Source: Rhodocyclaceae bacterium
Lineage (GTDB): Bacteria; Pseudomonadota; Gammaproteobacteria; Burkholderiales; Rhodocyclaceae
Direction: 5' to 3'
NCBI GenBank assembly: GCA_018261935.1
Contig: JAGTRP010000015.1
Location: forward strand, 118,836 to 182,835
DNA: 64,000 bases
Shown: positions 26,453 to 35,231 of the stretch, in pieces
Numbering within the stretch: the first letter of the stretch is position 1
How the letters are laid out: each line of letters starts with the position of its first letter
Notes under the pieces: model-generated
What the model was told of the DNA's origin: nothing
The model's input: the letters and a program-made list of their open reading frames with translations, nothing else
Database searches by the model: none
Program-made: the position numbers and the translations under genes

Positions 26453-27980
26453 ATACCTGCGGGCCCTGGTCGCCATCCTCATCGTCGCCGCCGCCGTCTT
26501 CCTGGCTGCCCGGGGGCCGGCCTGCGCCCGGGCCATGGCCGAGGCCGACTTCCGGCGCCGCCGCAACCTCTGGCTGGGCCTCACCGTCCTCGCCTTCCTG
26601 GCCCACGACTTCTGGTTCTTCACGGCGGCGGCCAGCCTCGTCTTCCTGGTCGCCGGACGCCGGGATCCCCAGCCCCTGGCCCTGTTCTTCTTCCTGCTCT
26701 TCGCGGTGCCGGCCATCGCCAGCGAAATTTCCGGCTTCGGCCTCGCCCGCCAGTTCTTCGCCATCAGCTACCCCCGCCTCCTCTCCCTCACGGTGCTGCT
26801 GCCGGCGGCCCTGGTGCTGCTCCTGGACGGCCAAGAGCGCAGCCCGTCCACCCGCTGGCCGGACCGGCTGCTGGCCGCCTACCTGATCCTCACCCTGGCC
26901 CTGCAGTTCACCGTGGACAGCTTCACCAACACCCTGCGCCACGGCTTCTACGATCTCATGGACGTCGTCCTGCCCTACTACGTGGCCAGCCGCTCCCTCA
27001 GGCGCCTGGAGGACATCCGGGAGGCCCTCATGAGTTTCGCGGTGGCGGCCCTGGTCCTGGCGGCCACCGGGGTGGTGGAATACGCCAAGGGCTGGCTGCT
27101 GTACCGGTCCCTGGACAGCCTCCTGGGGGTGGACTGGGCCTACGGCGCCTACCTGCAGCGGGGGGAGAGCCTGCGGGCCCTGGCCACCACGGGGCAGCCC
27201 ATCGCCCTGGGCTTCGTCATGGCGGTGGCCGGCGGGCTTTTCCTCGCCCTGCGTCCCGCCGTCCCCAATCGCACCGCCTGGCGCCTGGGCCTCGGCCTCC
27301 TGGCGGCGGGGCTGCTGGCGCCGGTGTCCCGGGGCCCCTGGCTGGGGGCCGCCGTGGGGGGCGCCGTCTTCCTCGCCACCGGCCGCCAGCCCCTGGAGAA
27401 CCTCCTCAAGCTCGCCCTGGCCGTCCTGCTAGCGGCGCCGGTGGTCCTCGCCACCCCCCTGGGGGACATCCTCCTCGAGCGCCTGCCCTTCTTCGGCGCG
27501 GCGGAGACCGAGACCGTCGCCTACCGGCAGCGCCTGCTGGCCATGTCCCTGGACGTCATCCGCCAGAACCCCTTCTTCGGCTCCTTCGACTTCCTCCGTT
27601 ACCTGGAGGACTTGCGCCAGGGCCAGGGCATCATCGACATCGTGAACACCTACCTGGGGGTGGCCCTGGCCAGCGGCCTGGTGGGCCTGGCCCTCTTCGT
27701 TTCCTTCTTCCTGGCCATCGCCGCCGGTGTCTACCGGGCCTGGCGCCTGGCACGGGACCCGGACGACGAGCTTCACCGCCTGGGCCGCGCCCTCCTCGCC
27801 ACCCTGGCGGCCATCCTGACCATCATCTTCACGGTCAGCAGCATCACCGTCATTCCCATCGTCTATTGGTCGGTCGCCGGTCTCGGACTGGCCTACATCG
27901 GGCTCTCCGAACGGCGCCAGCCGGCGGTTGCGGCCCTCCACCCGGCGCCCGCCGCCGGCATCGCCGGCCTGCAGGCCTGA
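26445..27980 (+). CDS. O-antigen ligase/polymerase-like membrane protein (Wzy type)
   Basis: A 511-residue protein with about 12 membrane spans and a large periplasmic loop in the middle third, the layout of Wzy/WaaL enzymes. The ALATTGQPIALGFVMAVAGG and LLAPVSRGPWLGAAVG segments match the O-antigen ligase/polymerase family's conserved region. As the only such gene in the locus it is the probable repeat-unit polymerase. It overlaps xrtB by eight bases. Confidence 0.85.
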   Translation: MPEYLRALVAILIVAAAVFLAARGPACARAMAEADFRRRRNLWLGLTVLAFLAHDFWFFTAAASLVFLVAGRRDPQPLALFFFLLFAVPAIASEISGFGLARQFFAISYPRLLSLTVLLPAALVLLLDGQERSPSTRWPDRLLAAYLILTLALQFTVDSFTNTLRHGFYDLMDVVLPYYVASRSLRRLEDIREALMSFAVAALVLAATGVVEYAKGWLLYRSLDSLLGVDWAYGAYLQRGESLRALATTGQPIALGFVMAVAGGLFLALRPAVPNRTAWRLGLGLLAAGLLAPVSRGPWLGAAVGGAVFLATGRQPLENLLKLALAVLLAAPVVLATPLGDILLERLPFFGAAETETVAYRQRLLAMSLDVIRQNPFFGSFDFLRYLEDLRQGQGIIDIVNTYLGVALASGLVGLALFVSFFLAIAAGVYRAWRLARDPDDELHRLGRALLATLAAILTIIFTVSSITVIPIVYWSVAGLGLAYIGLSERRQPAVAALHPAPAAGIAGLQA

Positions 27981-28003
27981 GTCGACGGCACGAGGAGAAC
28001 ACC

Positions 28004-30808
28004 ATGGTCCATTCCCTTCCCGCCCTGCTCAGGCGGTTCGCCGCCGCCCTCCTCCTGGCCGGGCTGGCCGGCGCAGCGGCGGCCGCTCCCTGGCTGGTCA
28101 CCGTGGACACCCAGCAGGGCCTGCCCAGCATCTCCCGGGGCGGCGCCCCGGCGCTGAAGAGCGCCTACGTGTTCTGGGCCGCCAACTGGGCCTGGGCCGA
28201 CACCGCCACCACCTTCAAGGTGGTTTCCCCCTACACCTATTCGGTCACCGGCAAGAACGCCACCCTCGGCTTCACTTTGGCGAGCGACATCGCCCGTACC
28301 GGCCTCAACCAGATGAACTGGACCTTCGACCTCAACGCCGCCGCCCCCCGCTACCAGATCATCGGCGGCGGCATCTCCTTCAAGTTCGACCTCACCGTCT
28401 TCGGGGCCGAAATGGGTCCGCCGGTCATCCTGCCCGACAAGAGCGGCTGGGCCTGGGGCCCCCCGGGAGGCAGCCGGATCGAGATGCGCTTCTCGCCGGC
28501 CCCGGGCTATCTCTACGTCGAGCCCGGCACCAAGAACGAGATTCGGGCCTTCTTCTACAACGGCAGCGTCCCCGCCGGCCTCACCCACTACACGGCCACC
28601 CTGACCACGGCCGGGGAAGTGGCCTTCGCCCCCACGGTGATCGAGCGCTTCGGCCCCGTCAACACCGCCGCCTGGCCCACCGACATCATGGACTGGCGAA
28701 CTTCCCCGGTGGACCTGTCCTTCCTCAACCAGCCCGAGATTCCCGCCGGCAAGCACGGCTTCCTGCGGACCGAGCGGGATCAGCTGGTTTTCGGGGACGG
28801 CACCACCGTCCGCTTCTGGGGCACCAACCTGGCGGCCTACGCCCTCTTCACCACCTCCCGGGAGGGCACCCGCCAGCAGGCCCGGCGGCTCTCCCAGCTC
28901 GGCTTCAACCTGGTGCGCATCCACCACCACGACTCCCCCTGGGTGGACCCCAACGTCTTCGGCCGCAGCGCCGAGCCCAGCACCCTCAACCTCTCCCCCG
29001 CTTCCCTGGACCGGCTGGACTGGTGGATCAAGTGCCTGCGGGACGAGGGCATCTACGTCTGGCTCGACCTCCACGCCATGCGCTTCCTCAAGGCGGGGGA
29101 CCAGATCGACTCCTTCAGCGAGATCGCCAAGGGCAAGACCAGTGCCGACCTGAAGGGCTTCAACTACGTGAATGGCAGCATCCAGCGGGCCATGCGGGAT
29201 TTCAACCGGGCCTACCTCAACCATCTCAACCCCTATACCGGGCTGCGCTACAAGGAGGACCCGGGCATCGTCGGGCTGCTCGTCACCAATGAGAACGACC
29301 TCACCCACCACTACGGCAACTCCCTCCTGCCGGACAAGAAGGTCCCCGAGCACGACGCCCTCTACATGGCCGAGGCCAACCGGTTCGCCACCACCTGGGG
29401 ACTGTCCCGGGATGCCACCTGGCACAGCTGGGAATACGGCCCCTCCAAGATTTTCCTCAACGACCTGGAGCACCGCTTCGACCAGGCCATGATCTCGGAC
29501 CTGCGCAGCGACCGCGTCCGGGTGCCCATCGTCACCACCCAGTCCTGGGCCGGCATGCCGGTGAGCTCCCTGCCGGCCCTCACCACCGGCGATTTCATCG
29601 ACGCCCACTCCTACGGCGGCATCGCCGAGCTGGACCGCAATCCCATCTACTCCGCCAATTTCGTGAACTGGCTCGCCGCTGCCCAGGTGGCGGGGCGGCC
29701 CTTCAGCGTCAGCGAGTGGAACGTCGAGGCCTTCCCCGCCCCGGACCGCCACGTCACCCCCCTCTACGTCGCCAGCGCCGCCAGCCTCCAGGGCTGGGAC
29801 GCCCTGATGCAGTACGCCTACTCCCAGGCCTCCCTGGACTCCGCCAGCGTGCCCTCCAACTGGCATGCCTACAGCGACCCGTCCCTGATCGCCACCCTGC
29901 CAGCGGCGGCGCTCCTCTACCGCCAGGGCCATGTGCGGGAATCGGAGACGGTCTATGCCTTCACCCCAACCCCGGCCCAGATGTTCAACCAGATGGTGTC
30001 GGCCTCCAACTCCGTCGCCCTGCGCACCGCCGCCGAGCGGGGCAAGCTGGTGGTCGCCCTGCCCGTCGTCCGGGAACTGCCCTGGCTCGCCAGGAGCCCC
30101 GTTCCCAGCAACGCCGTTCCCATTACCGACCTGCAGAAATCCTTCATCCCCGCCACCGCCCCCAGCATCATCAGCGACACCGGGCAGCTGAAGCGGGATT
30201 GGGAACAGGGCATATACACCATCAACACCCCCCGCACCCAGGCGGCCATGGGCTGGATCGGCGGCAAGGACATCCGGCTGCCCGACGTGGCCATCAACGT
30301 CGGCACCCACAACGCCACGGTGGCGGTCCAGACCCTGGACGGCCGGCCGGTGGCCACCTCCCGCAACCTGATGATCTCCCTGGGCGCCCGCTCGGTGCCG
30401 GCGGCGGGCAACCGCCTGCCCTATTACTCGGAGCCGGTGGAGGGCCGCCTGAGCATCCGCAATCCCCCGGGCCTCAAGCTCTACAAGCGCCTGCCCGACG
30501 GCTCCGAGCAGGAGCTCCCGGTGGCCTACGGCAACGGCAGCTACCTCCTCACCCTGGATTCGTCCCTGCGCACCTACTGGCTCCTGCTCAAGCAGCCGGG
30601 CGCCAGCACCCTCGCTCCGCCCGCCTCCGCCCGGCCCGCCACTCCGGCCACTCCGGCCACTCCGGCCACCCCGGCCACCCCGGCCACCCCGGCCACCCCG
30701 GCCACGCCCGCCACCCCGGCCACGCCCGCCACCCCGGCCACGCCCGCCACCCCGGCCACGCCCGCTACCCCGGCTACCCCGGCCACTCCCCATGCTTTCC
30801 CCCGATAA
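28004..30808 (+). CDS. secreted GH-A-clan glycoside hydrolase (GH5-like) with Ala-Thr-Pro repeat tail
   Basis: A 934-residue exported protein. The signal peptide ends near AAAA-APW. A beta-sandwich-like region (about 30-230) is followed by a TIM-barrel cellulase-like domain (about 255-640). Catalytic candidates are Glu430 in VTNENDL (acid/base) and Glu571 in VSEWN (nucleophile), as in clan GH-A. Another beta domain follows, then a tail of 17 consecutive Ala-Thr-Pro units (about 879-929). It probably trims or edits the polymer in the periplasm; the substrate is unknown. ATG has GAGGAGAAC upstream. The 3' end overlaps the flippase gene by 17 bases. Confidence 0.82.
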   Translation: MVHSLPALLRRFAAALLLAGLAGAAAAAPWLVTVDTQQGLPSISRGGAPALKSAYVFWAANWAWADTATTFKVVSPYTYSVTGKNATLGFTLASDIARTGLNQMNWTFDLNAAAPRYQIIGGGISFKFDLTVFGAEMGPPVILPDKSGWAWGPPGGSRIEMRFSPAPGYLYVEPGTKNEIRAFFYNGSVPAGLTHYTATLTTAGEVAFAPTVIERFGPVNTAAWPTDIMDWRTSPVDLSFLNQPEIPAGKHGFLRTERDQLVFGDGTTVRFWGTNLAAYALFTTSREGTRQQARRLSQLGFNLVRIHHHDSPWVDPNVFGRSAEPSTLNLSPASLDRLDWWIKCLRDEGIYVWLDLHAMRFLKAGDQIDSFSEIAKGKTSADLKGFNYVNGSIQRAMRDFNRAYLNHLNPYTGLRYKEDPGIVGLLVTNENDLTHHYGNSLLPDKKVPEHDALYMAEANRFATTWGLSRDATWHSWEYGPSKIFLNDLEHRFDQAMISDLRSDRVRVPIVTTQSWAGMPVSSLPALTTGDFIDAHSYGGIAELDRNPIYSANFVNWLAAAQVAGRPFSVSEWNVEAFPAPDRHVTPLYVASAASLQGWDALMQYAYSQASLDSASVPSNWHAYSDPSLIATLPAAALLYRQGHVRESETVYAFTPTPAQMFNQMVSASNSVALRTAAERGKLVVALPVVRELPWLARSPVPSNAVPITDLQKSFIPATAPSIISDTGQLKRDWEQGIYTINTPRTQAAMGWIGGKDIRLPDVAINVGTHNATVAVQTLDGRPVATSRNLMISLGARSVPAAGNRLPYYSEPVEGRLSIRNPPGLKLYKRLPDGSEQELPVAYGNGSYLLTLDSSLRTYWLLLKQPGASTLAPPASARPATPATPATPATPATPATPATPATPATPATPATPATPATPATPATPATPATPHAFPR
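30638..30790 (+). repeat. 17 x 9-bp in-frame tandem repeat encoding Ala-Thr-Pro
   Basis: Seventeen back-to-back 9-base units of the form GCC-ACN-CCN, at the end of the glycoside hydrolase gene. Units differ only at wobble positions: ACT-CCG units first, then ACC-CCG, then alternating ACG-CCC and ACC-CCG. Any change in copy number stays in frame. The last unit ends one base before the flippase ATG. Confidence 0.95.
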
Positions 30809-32240
30809 ACAGCCCTCCTCTCCCAGGTCTTTCTGGAAGCGCCTGTGGCCCGGTCCCCGGGTCCTCGGCTTCCTGCCGGCCCGGAGGGCCGGCGGCGCCG
30901 GCAAGGCCCTCGGCGGGCGGGTGGCGAAGGCGGCCTCCTGGAGCCTCCTCGGGCACTTCTCCCGGCAGGCGGTGCGCTTCGGCGGCAATCTCGTCCTCAC
31001 CCGGCTGCTCCTGCCCGAGGCCTTCGGGGTCATGGCCATCGCCACCGTGCTCCTCTTCGGCTTCCAGCTCTTCACCGACATCGGCCTCAAGCAGAACATC
31101 ATCCAGAGCCGGCGCGGCGACCAGGGCGATTTCCTCGACACCGTGTGGACCGTGCAAATCCTGCGGGGCGCCCTGGTCTGCCTCCTTTCCCTGCTGGCCG
31201 GCGCCGGGCTGGCCTGGCTGCAGGCCACCCCCTGGGTCGCGCCGGACACCGTCTACGCGGACCGCTCCCTGCCGCTGATCATTTTCGCCCTCTCCTTCAA
31301 CGCCCTCATCCTGGGCTTCGAGTCCACCAAGGTGGGCACCGCCAACCGCCACCTGTCCCTGGCCCGGATCACCCTCCAGGACCTGGGGACCCAGGTCCTC
31401 GGCCTGGCCGTGACCCTGGCCTGGGCAGCCGTCCACCACAGCGTCTGGGCCCTGGTGGCGGGGAGCCTGGCCGCCTCCGGGGCCAAGGTCCTGCTCAGCC
31501 ACTTCCTGCTCCCCGGCCACCCCAACCGCCCGGGCTGGGTGCGGGGCCATTTCGACGAGATCTTCCACTTCGGCAAATGGGTCTTCCTGTCCTCCATCGC
31601 CGGCTTCCTCCTGGCCAACGCCGACCGCCTCCTCCTCGGCGCCCTGGTGGCCCCGGCGCTCCTCGGCCTCTACGTTCTCGCCTTCCTCATGGTCAACAGC
31701 CTGCAGTGGGCCATCCTCAACCTGGTCACCACCGTTTCCTTCCCCCTCCTGAGCGAGGCGGTGCGCACCGACCAGAAAAGCCTGCCGCAGCTCTACTACC
31801 GCCTGCGCCGGCCCCTGGAGCTGGCCTCCGGTGCGCTGGCGGCCGTGGTCTTCGCCTTCGGCTCCTCCCTGGTGTCGCTGCTCTACGACGCCCGCTACGC
31901 GGACTCGGGGCGGATGCTGGAAATCGTCGGCCTCTCCCTGGCCGCCGTGCCCTACCAGCTCTCGGACCAGCTCTACCTGGCCCTGGGGCATCCCCGGCTC
32001 CTCTTCCTGCTCAACGTCTTCCGGGCCGTGGCCATCTTCGCCGTCCTGCCCCTGGCCTACGCCTGGCGGGGCATGGACGGCGCCCTCTGGGCCATCGCCC
32101 TGGCCCCCTTCCTGTCGGTGCCCCTGTCCCTCTACTTCAACCGCCGGCTGGGCGTCCTGGACGGCGGGCGGGAGCTTGCCGCCGCAGCCATCCCTCTGAC
32201 CTGCATCCTGGTGGCCAGGATCGTCGTCACGGAGATCTGA
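30792..32240 (+). CDS. polysaccharide flippase (Wzx/MOP family)
   Basis: A 482-residue membrane protein with about 12-14 spans. The KAASWSLLGHFSRQAVRFGG N-terminal block and VLTRLLLPEAFGVMAIATVL motif are typical of lipopolysaccharide/teichoic acid-type flippases. It moves lipid-linked repeat units across the inner membrane. The ATG at 30792 lies in the last bases of the previous gene, immediately after the tandem repeat, and has no purine-rich ribosome site, so translation probably depends on coupling. A GTG at 30921 is an alternative start closer to the family's usual N-terminus. Confidence 0.88.
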   Translation: MLSPDKQPSSPRSFWKRLWPGPRVLGFLPARRAGGAGKALGGRVAKAASWSLLGHFSRQAVRFGGNLVLTRLLLPEAFGVMAIATVLLFGFQLFTDIGLKQNIIQSRRGDQGDFLDTVWTVQILRGALVCLLSLLAGAGLAWLQATPWVAPDTVYADRSLPLIIFALSFNALILGFESTKVGTANRHLSLARITLQDLGTQVLGLAVTLAWAAVHHSVWALVAGSLAASGAKVLLSHFLLPGHPNRPGWVRGHFDEIFHFGKWVFLSSIAGFLLANADRLLLGALVAPALLGLYVLAFLMVNSLQWAILNLVTTVSFPLLSEAVRTDQKSLPQLYYRLRRPLELASGALAAVVFAFGSSLVSLLYDARYADSGRMLEIVGLSLAAVPYQLSDQLYLALGHPRLLFLLNVFRAVAIFAVLPLAYAWRGMDGALWAIALAPFLSVPLSLYFNRRLGVLDGGRELAAAAIPLTCILVARIVVTEI

Positions 32241-32242
32241 CC

Positions 32243-33316
32243 ATGCTGCCCCGGGACAACCTCGCCATCGAGCCCCAGGGAACCGCCCCCTGGCAGGGCC
32301 GGGATTTCCAGGACGTGCTGCCGGTGCCGGCGGCGACGGTGCCGGCCTCCGAGCTGTTCTGCCACCCCTCCCGCCTGGCCAACACCTACGAGCCCGGGGT
32401 GGAGCGGGTCCACCAGCCGGCCAGCCTCATCCCCTGGGAAGAGGCGGTCCTCGCCATCCGCAAGGGACGGACCCTGCCCTGCGGGTGGCAGGGCTTCCTG
32501 GGTTGGCGCCGGCGCCAGGCTGCCCGCCTGGCCGCCTGGCGCGGGGGAGGATGCCTGGACCTCAAGGAGCGCCTGGTCTACGACGCCCGCTCGGTCTTCA
32601 ACGGCAACATGGCCCACCTGGTGCAGCACCATGCCGCCAACCTGGGCTACCTCAAGGAACGCCTCGGCCCCGGCCCCGGGGATGTCCTGGTGCTCCTGGA
32701 CGCCGAGCCGCCGGCCCTGGCCCGCAAGGTCTTCGACCTCCTCGGCTACGAGGTCCTGGCCACCGACCTGGCGGTGGAGGCCAACCTGGTGGACATTTCC
32801 CTGGAGCACTTTTTCCACCTGGTGCCCTGGGTGCGCCACCTGGGCCTCGATCTCCCGCCCCGGTCCGGCCTGGGCAAGGTCTTCGTGCCCCGGCGGCAAT
32901 CCCGGCGGCTGGCCAACGAAGCCGAGATCGAGGCGGCCCTGCGGGCCAGGGGCTTCGAGAAGGTCTATTTCGAGGACATCGGCATTGGCGAGCAGTGGTC
33001 CATCCTGGGGAACGCCGACCGGATCGTCGCCATCCACGGCGCCGCCCTCGGCTGCCTGGCCTTCCAGGCCTGCCGCGGGGACGGGCGGCGGGGGAGGGTG
33101 CTGGAGTTGTTCGGGGCGGGGTTCGTGGTGAATCCCTTCCGGAAGTTCGTGGCCGTTCTCGGGGGGAAATGGGCGGGGTGCCGGGGGAGGGTTACGCCCG
33201 AGGTGGCTCGGGATATCGATCGGCCGGGGAAGCTGAAGGCGCACGCCTTCGACGATTTCTCGCTGGCTCCGGAGGCTGTTGAGGCGGGGCTGGAATTTCT
33301 GGAGGAGGGATCATGA
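32243..33316 (+). CDS. glycosyltransferase family 61 protein (DUF563-like)
   Basis: A 357-residue cytoplasmic protein. The family signature is the RIVAIHGAALGCLAF segment with preceding DIGIGEQWSILGNAD, as in GT61/DUF563 capsular enzymes. It likely adds one sugar to the repeat unit. The ATG at 32243 follows the flippase stop by two bases. From about position 33080 onward codon choice shifts from C-ending to G-ending codons (GGG, GTG, GCG), unlike the rest of the gene and its neighbours. Confidence 0.72.
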   Translation: MLPRDNLAIEPQGTAPWQGRDFQDVLPVPAATVPASELFCHPSRLANTYEPGVERVHQPASLIPWEEAVLAIRKGRTLPCGWQGFLGWRRRQAARLAAWRGGGCLDLKERLVYDARSVFNGNMAHLVQHHAANLGYLKERLGPGPGDVLVLLDAEPPALARKVFDLLGYEVLATDLAVEANLVDISLEHFFHLVPWVRHLGLDLPPRSGLGKVFVPRRQSRRLANEAEIEAALRARGFEKVYFEDIGIGEQWSILGNADRIVAIHGAALGCLAFQACRGDGRRGRVLELFGAGFVVNPFRKFVAVLGGKWAGCRGRVTPEVARDIDRPGKLKAHAFDDFSLAPEAVEAGLEFLEEGS

Positions 33317-33353
33317 ATTCGAGGATTCAGCGCCTGAAGAAGGAACACCACCC

Positions 33354-34223
33354 ATGAAAATCCTGACCTGGGACACCCCCAACTTCGGCGACCGCCTCAA
33401 CGACATCGTCTGGCCCCACTACCTCCCCAACCACCTGGACGACGACCCCTCCGAACTCCTGGTCGGCATCGGGTCGCTGCTCAACCACCGCCTCCCCGCC
33501 GCCCCGCCCAAATGGATTTTCGGCGCCGGCATCGGCCACGGCGATCCGCCGACGGTGGACGACAGCTGGCGGGTGCTGTGGGTGCGGGGTCCCCGCTCCG
33601 CCGACGGCCTCGGCCAGCGCGGCCATCGCTACATCACCGACGGCGCCATGCTCCTGGGCGACATTTTCGAGCCGCCGGCGGAAAAGCGCTTCCCCTGTGC
33701 CTTCATCCCCCATTGCAGCGCCGTGGAACGGGGCGCCCTCCTGCCCCTGCGGGAGATTTGCGAAAACGCCGGCCTCCATCTCATCAATCCCCACTGGCCG
33801 GTGCGCCGGGTGGTAGAGGAAATCGGGCAGAGCGAACGGGTCATCAGCGAGGCGCTCCACGGGGCCATCGTCGCCGACGCCTTCCGCGTCCCCTGGATTC
33901 CCGCCTCCCGGGGCGGCGTCCTGGCGCTCAAGTGGCTGGACTGGAGCGAATCCCTGGGGCTCGCCTACGAACCCGTCCGCCTGCCCTACCGCCCCCAGTG
34001 GCTGGCCAACCCGGCCGGCCGGCCCCTTTCCCGCCGTATCGCCTACCCCTTCCTGCGGCCCACCGCCCGCCTCCTGCTCGAACGGCGGCTGCGCCGCCTG
34101 GCCCAGGACGGCCCCTGGCGCCTGAGCCCGGACCGCACCCTGGCCAACAAGGTGGCCGAGATGAAGGAGTGCCTGGCCCGCTTCGAGTCCCGCACCCAGC
34201 CGCTATCCGCTGCCCGCCGGTGA
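33354..34223 (+). CDS. polysaccharide pyruvyltransferase family protein (ExoV-like), copy 1
   Basis: A 289-residue cytoplasmic protein starting MKILTWDTPNFGDRLNDIVW, the N-terminal signature of ExoV-like pyruvyltransferases. The C-terminal half has the family's VISEALHGAIVADAFRVPW substrate-binding motif. It would add a ketal pyruvate to a sugar of the repeat unit, giving the polymer negative charge. The ATG at 33354 has AAGGAA upstream and is preferred to a longer frame starting inside the previous gene. Confidence 0.83.
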   Translation: MKILTWDTPNFGDRLNDIVWPHYLPNHLDDDPSELLVGIGSLLNHRLPAAPPKWIFGAGIGHGDPPTVDDSWRVLWVRGPRSADGLGQRGHRYITDGAMLLGDIFEPPAEKRFPCAFIPHCSAVERGALLPLREICENAGLHLINPHWPVRRVVEEIGQSERVISEALHGAIVADAFRVPWIPASRGGVLALKWLDWSESLGLAYEPVRLPYRPQWLANPAGRPLSRRIAYPFLRPTARLLLERRLRRLAQDGPWRLSPDRTLANKVAEMKECLARFESRTQPLSAARR

Positions 34224-34227
34224 GCCC

Positions 34228-35178
34228 ATGGCCGTCGATGTCACCGTCCTCCTCGTCAATTACAACACCCGCCACCTGCTGGAGACCTGCTTCGGCCAGC
34301 TCCAGGCGGCGAGCCGGGGGCTGGCCAGCCAGACCATCGTGGTGGACAACGCCTCGGCCGACAATTCCATCGACTTCATCCGCCGCCACTGGCCCGACTG
34401 GGAGCTGATCGCCAACCCCCGCAACGTCGGCTTCGGGCGGGCCAACAACCAGGCCCTGCCCCGGGTGGAGGGGCGCTACCTGCTGCTCCTCAACACCGAC
34501 GCCTTCGTCGCCCCGGACACCCTGGAAAAGACCGTCGCCTACATGGACGCCCATCCCCGCTGCGGCATCCTGGGGGTCCGTCTGGTGGGCCGGGACGGCG
34601 AGTTGCAGCCCTGCGCCCGCTATTTCCCCACCCCCTGGAACCTCTTCCTGCAAAGGAACGGCCTCGCCCGCTTCTTCCCCCGGGCGCACCTCATCGACGA
34701 CCTGGCCTGGCCCCACGACGCCGTGCGCCACTGCGACTGGGTGCCCGGCTGCTACTACCTGGTGCGCCGGGAGCTGATCGACCAGGTAGGCCTCTTCGAC
34801 CCCCGCTACTTCCTCTACTACGAGGAAGTGGACCACTGCCTCGCCGCCCGGCGGGCCGGCTGGGAGGTGACCTTCTTCCCCCACACCTCGGTGGTCCACC
34901 TGGGAGGAGAAAGCGCCCGCTCGGACGGGGAAATCACCCCCAGCGGGCGGCAGATCGAGGCTCTGCAGATCGAAAGCGAGCTCCTCTATTTCCGCAAGAA
35001 TCACGGCCTGCCGGCGGTCCTCGCCGATGTGGCCCTCATCCTCGCCGGCGACGCCCTCCGGGCGGCCAGACGCATCCTTCAGGGCCGTCCCGCGGCCCCG
35101 GGCGCCCATTGGAACCATGCCCGGCGGGTTCTTTCCCTCTTCCACCGGACCCGTTGGGGCACCCGGCCCACCCAGTGA
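34228..35178 (+). CDS. glycosyltransferase family 2 protein (rhamnosyltransferase-like)
   Basis: A 316-residue GT-A enzyme. The nucleotide-binding start is VTVLLVNYNTRHLLETC, VDNASADNS follows, and the metal-binding NTD replaces the usual DxD in LLLLNTDAFVAPD. The catalytic-base region is FLYYEEVDHCLAARRAGW (EEVD), as in WbbL-like rhamnosyltransferases. A short hydrophobic segment near 265-280 may dock it to the membrane. It follows the pyruvyltransferase after four bases. Confidence 0.87.
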   Translation: MAVDVTVLLVNYNTRHLLETCFGQLQAASRGLASQTIVVDNASADNSIDFIRRHWPDWELIANPRNVGFGRANNQALPRVEGRYLLLLNTDAFVAPDTLEKTVAYMDAHPRCGILGVRLVGRDGELQPCARYFPTPWNLFLQRNGLARFFPRAHLIDDLAWPHDAVRHCDWVPGCYYLVRRELIDQVGLFDPRYFLYYEEVDHCLAARRAGWEVTFFPHTSVVHLGGESARSDGEITPSGRQIEALQIESELLYFRKNHGLPAVLADVALILAGDALRAARRILQGRPAAPGAHWNHARRVLSLFHRTRWGTRPTQ

Positions 35179-35231
35179 AGACAGCCATGTCCGACAGCCT
35201 CCGCGCCGATCTCCAGGCCCCCAGCGGCGAC
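35161..35231 (+). repeat. 71-bp gene-start repeat, copy 1
   Basis: It matches 36130-36200 without gaps at 59 of 71 positions (83%). It spans the end of the GT2 gene, the ribosome site and the first 15 codons of pyruvyltransferase copy 2. Confidence 0.85.

Noticed and set aside
30574..30786. Elastin-like Gly-Val-Ala repeat protein on the minus strand
   Set aside because: It is the reverse complement of the Ala-Thr-Pro array in the hydrolase gene and has no other support.
27893..31249. Very long minus-strand open frame opposite the polymerase and glycoside hydrolase genes (over 1,000 codons)
   Set aside because: It is opposite well-supported genes and its composition (Gly, Val, Ala, Arg, His rich, no domains) is what the antisense of C-ending codons yields in high-GC DNA.
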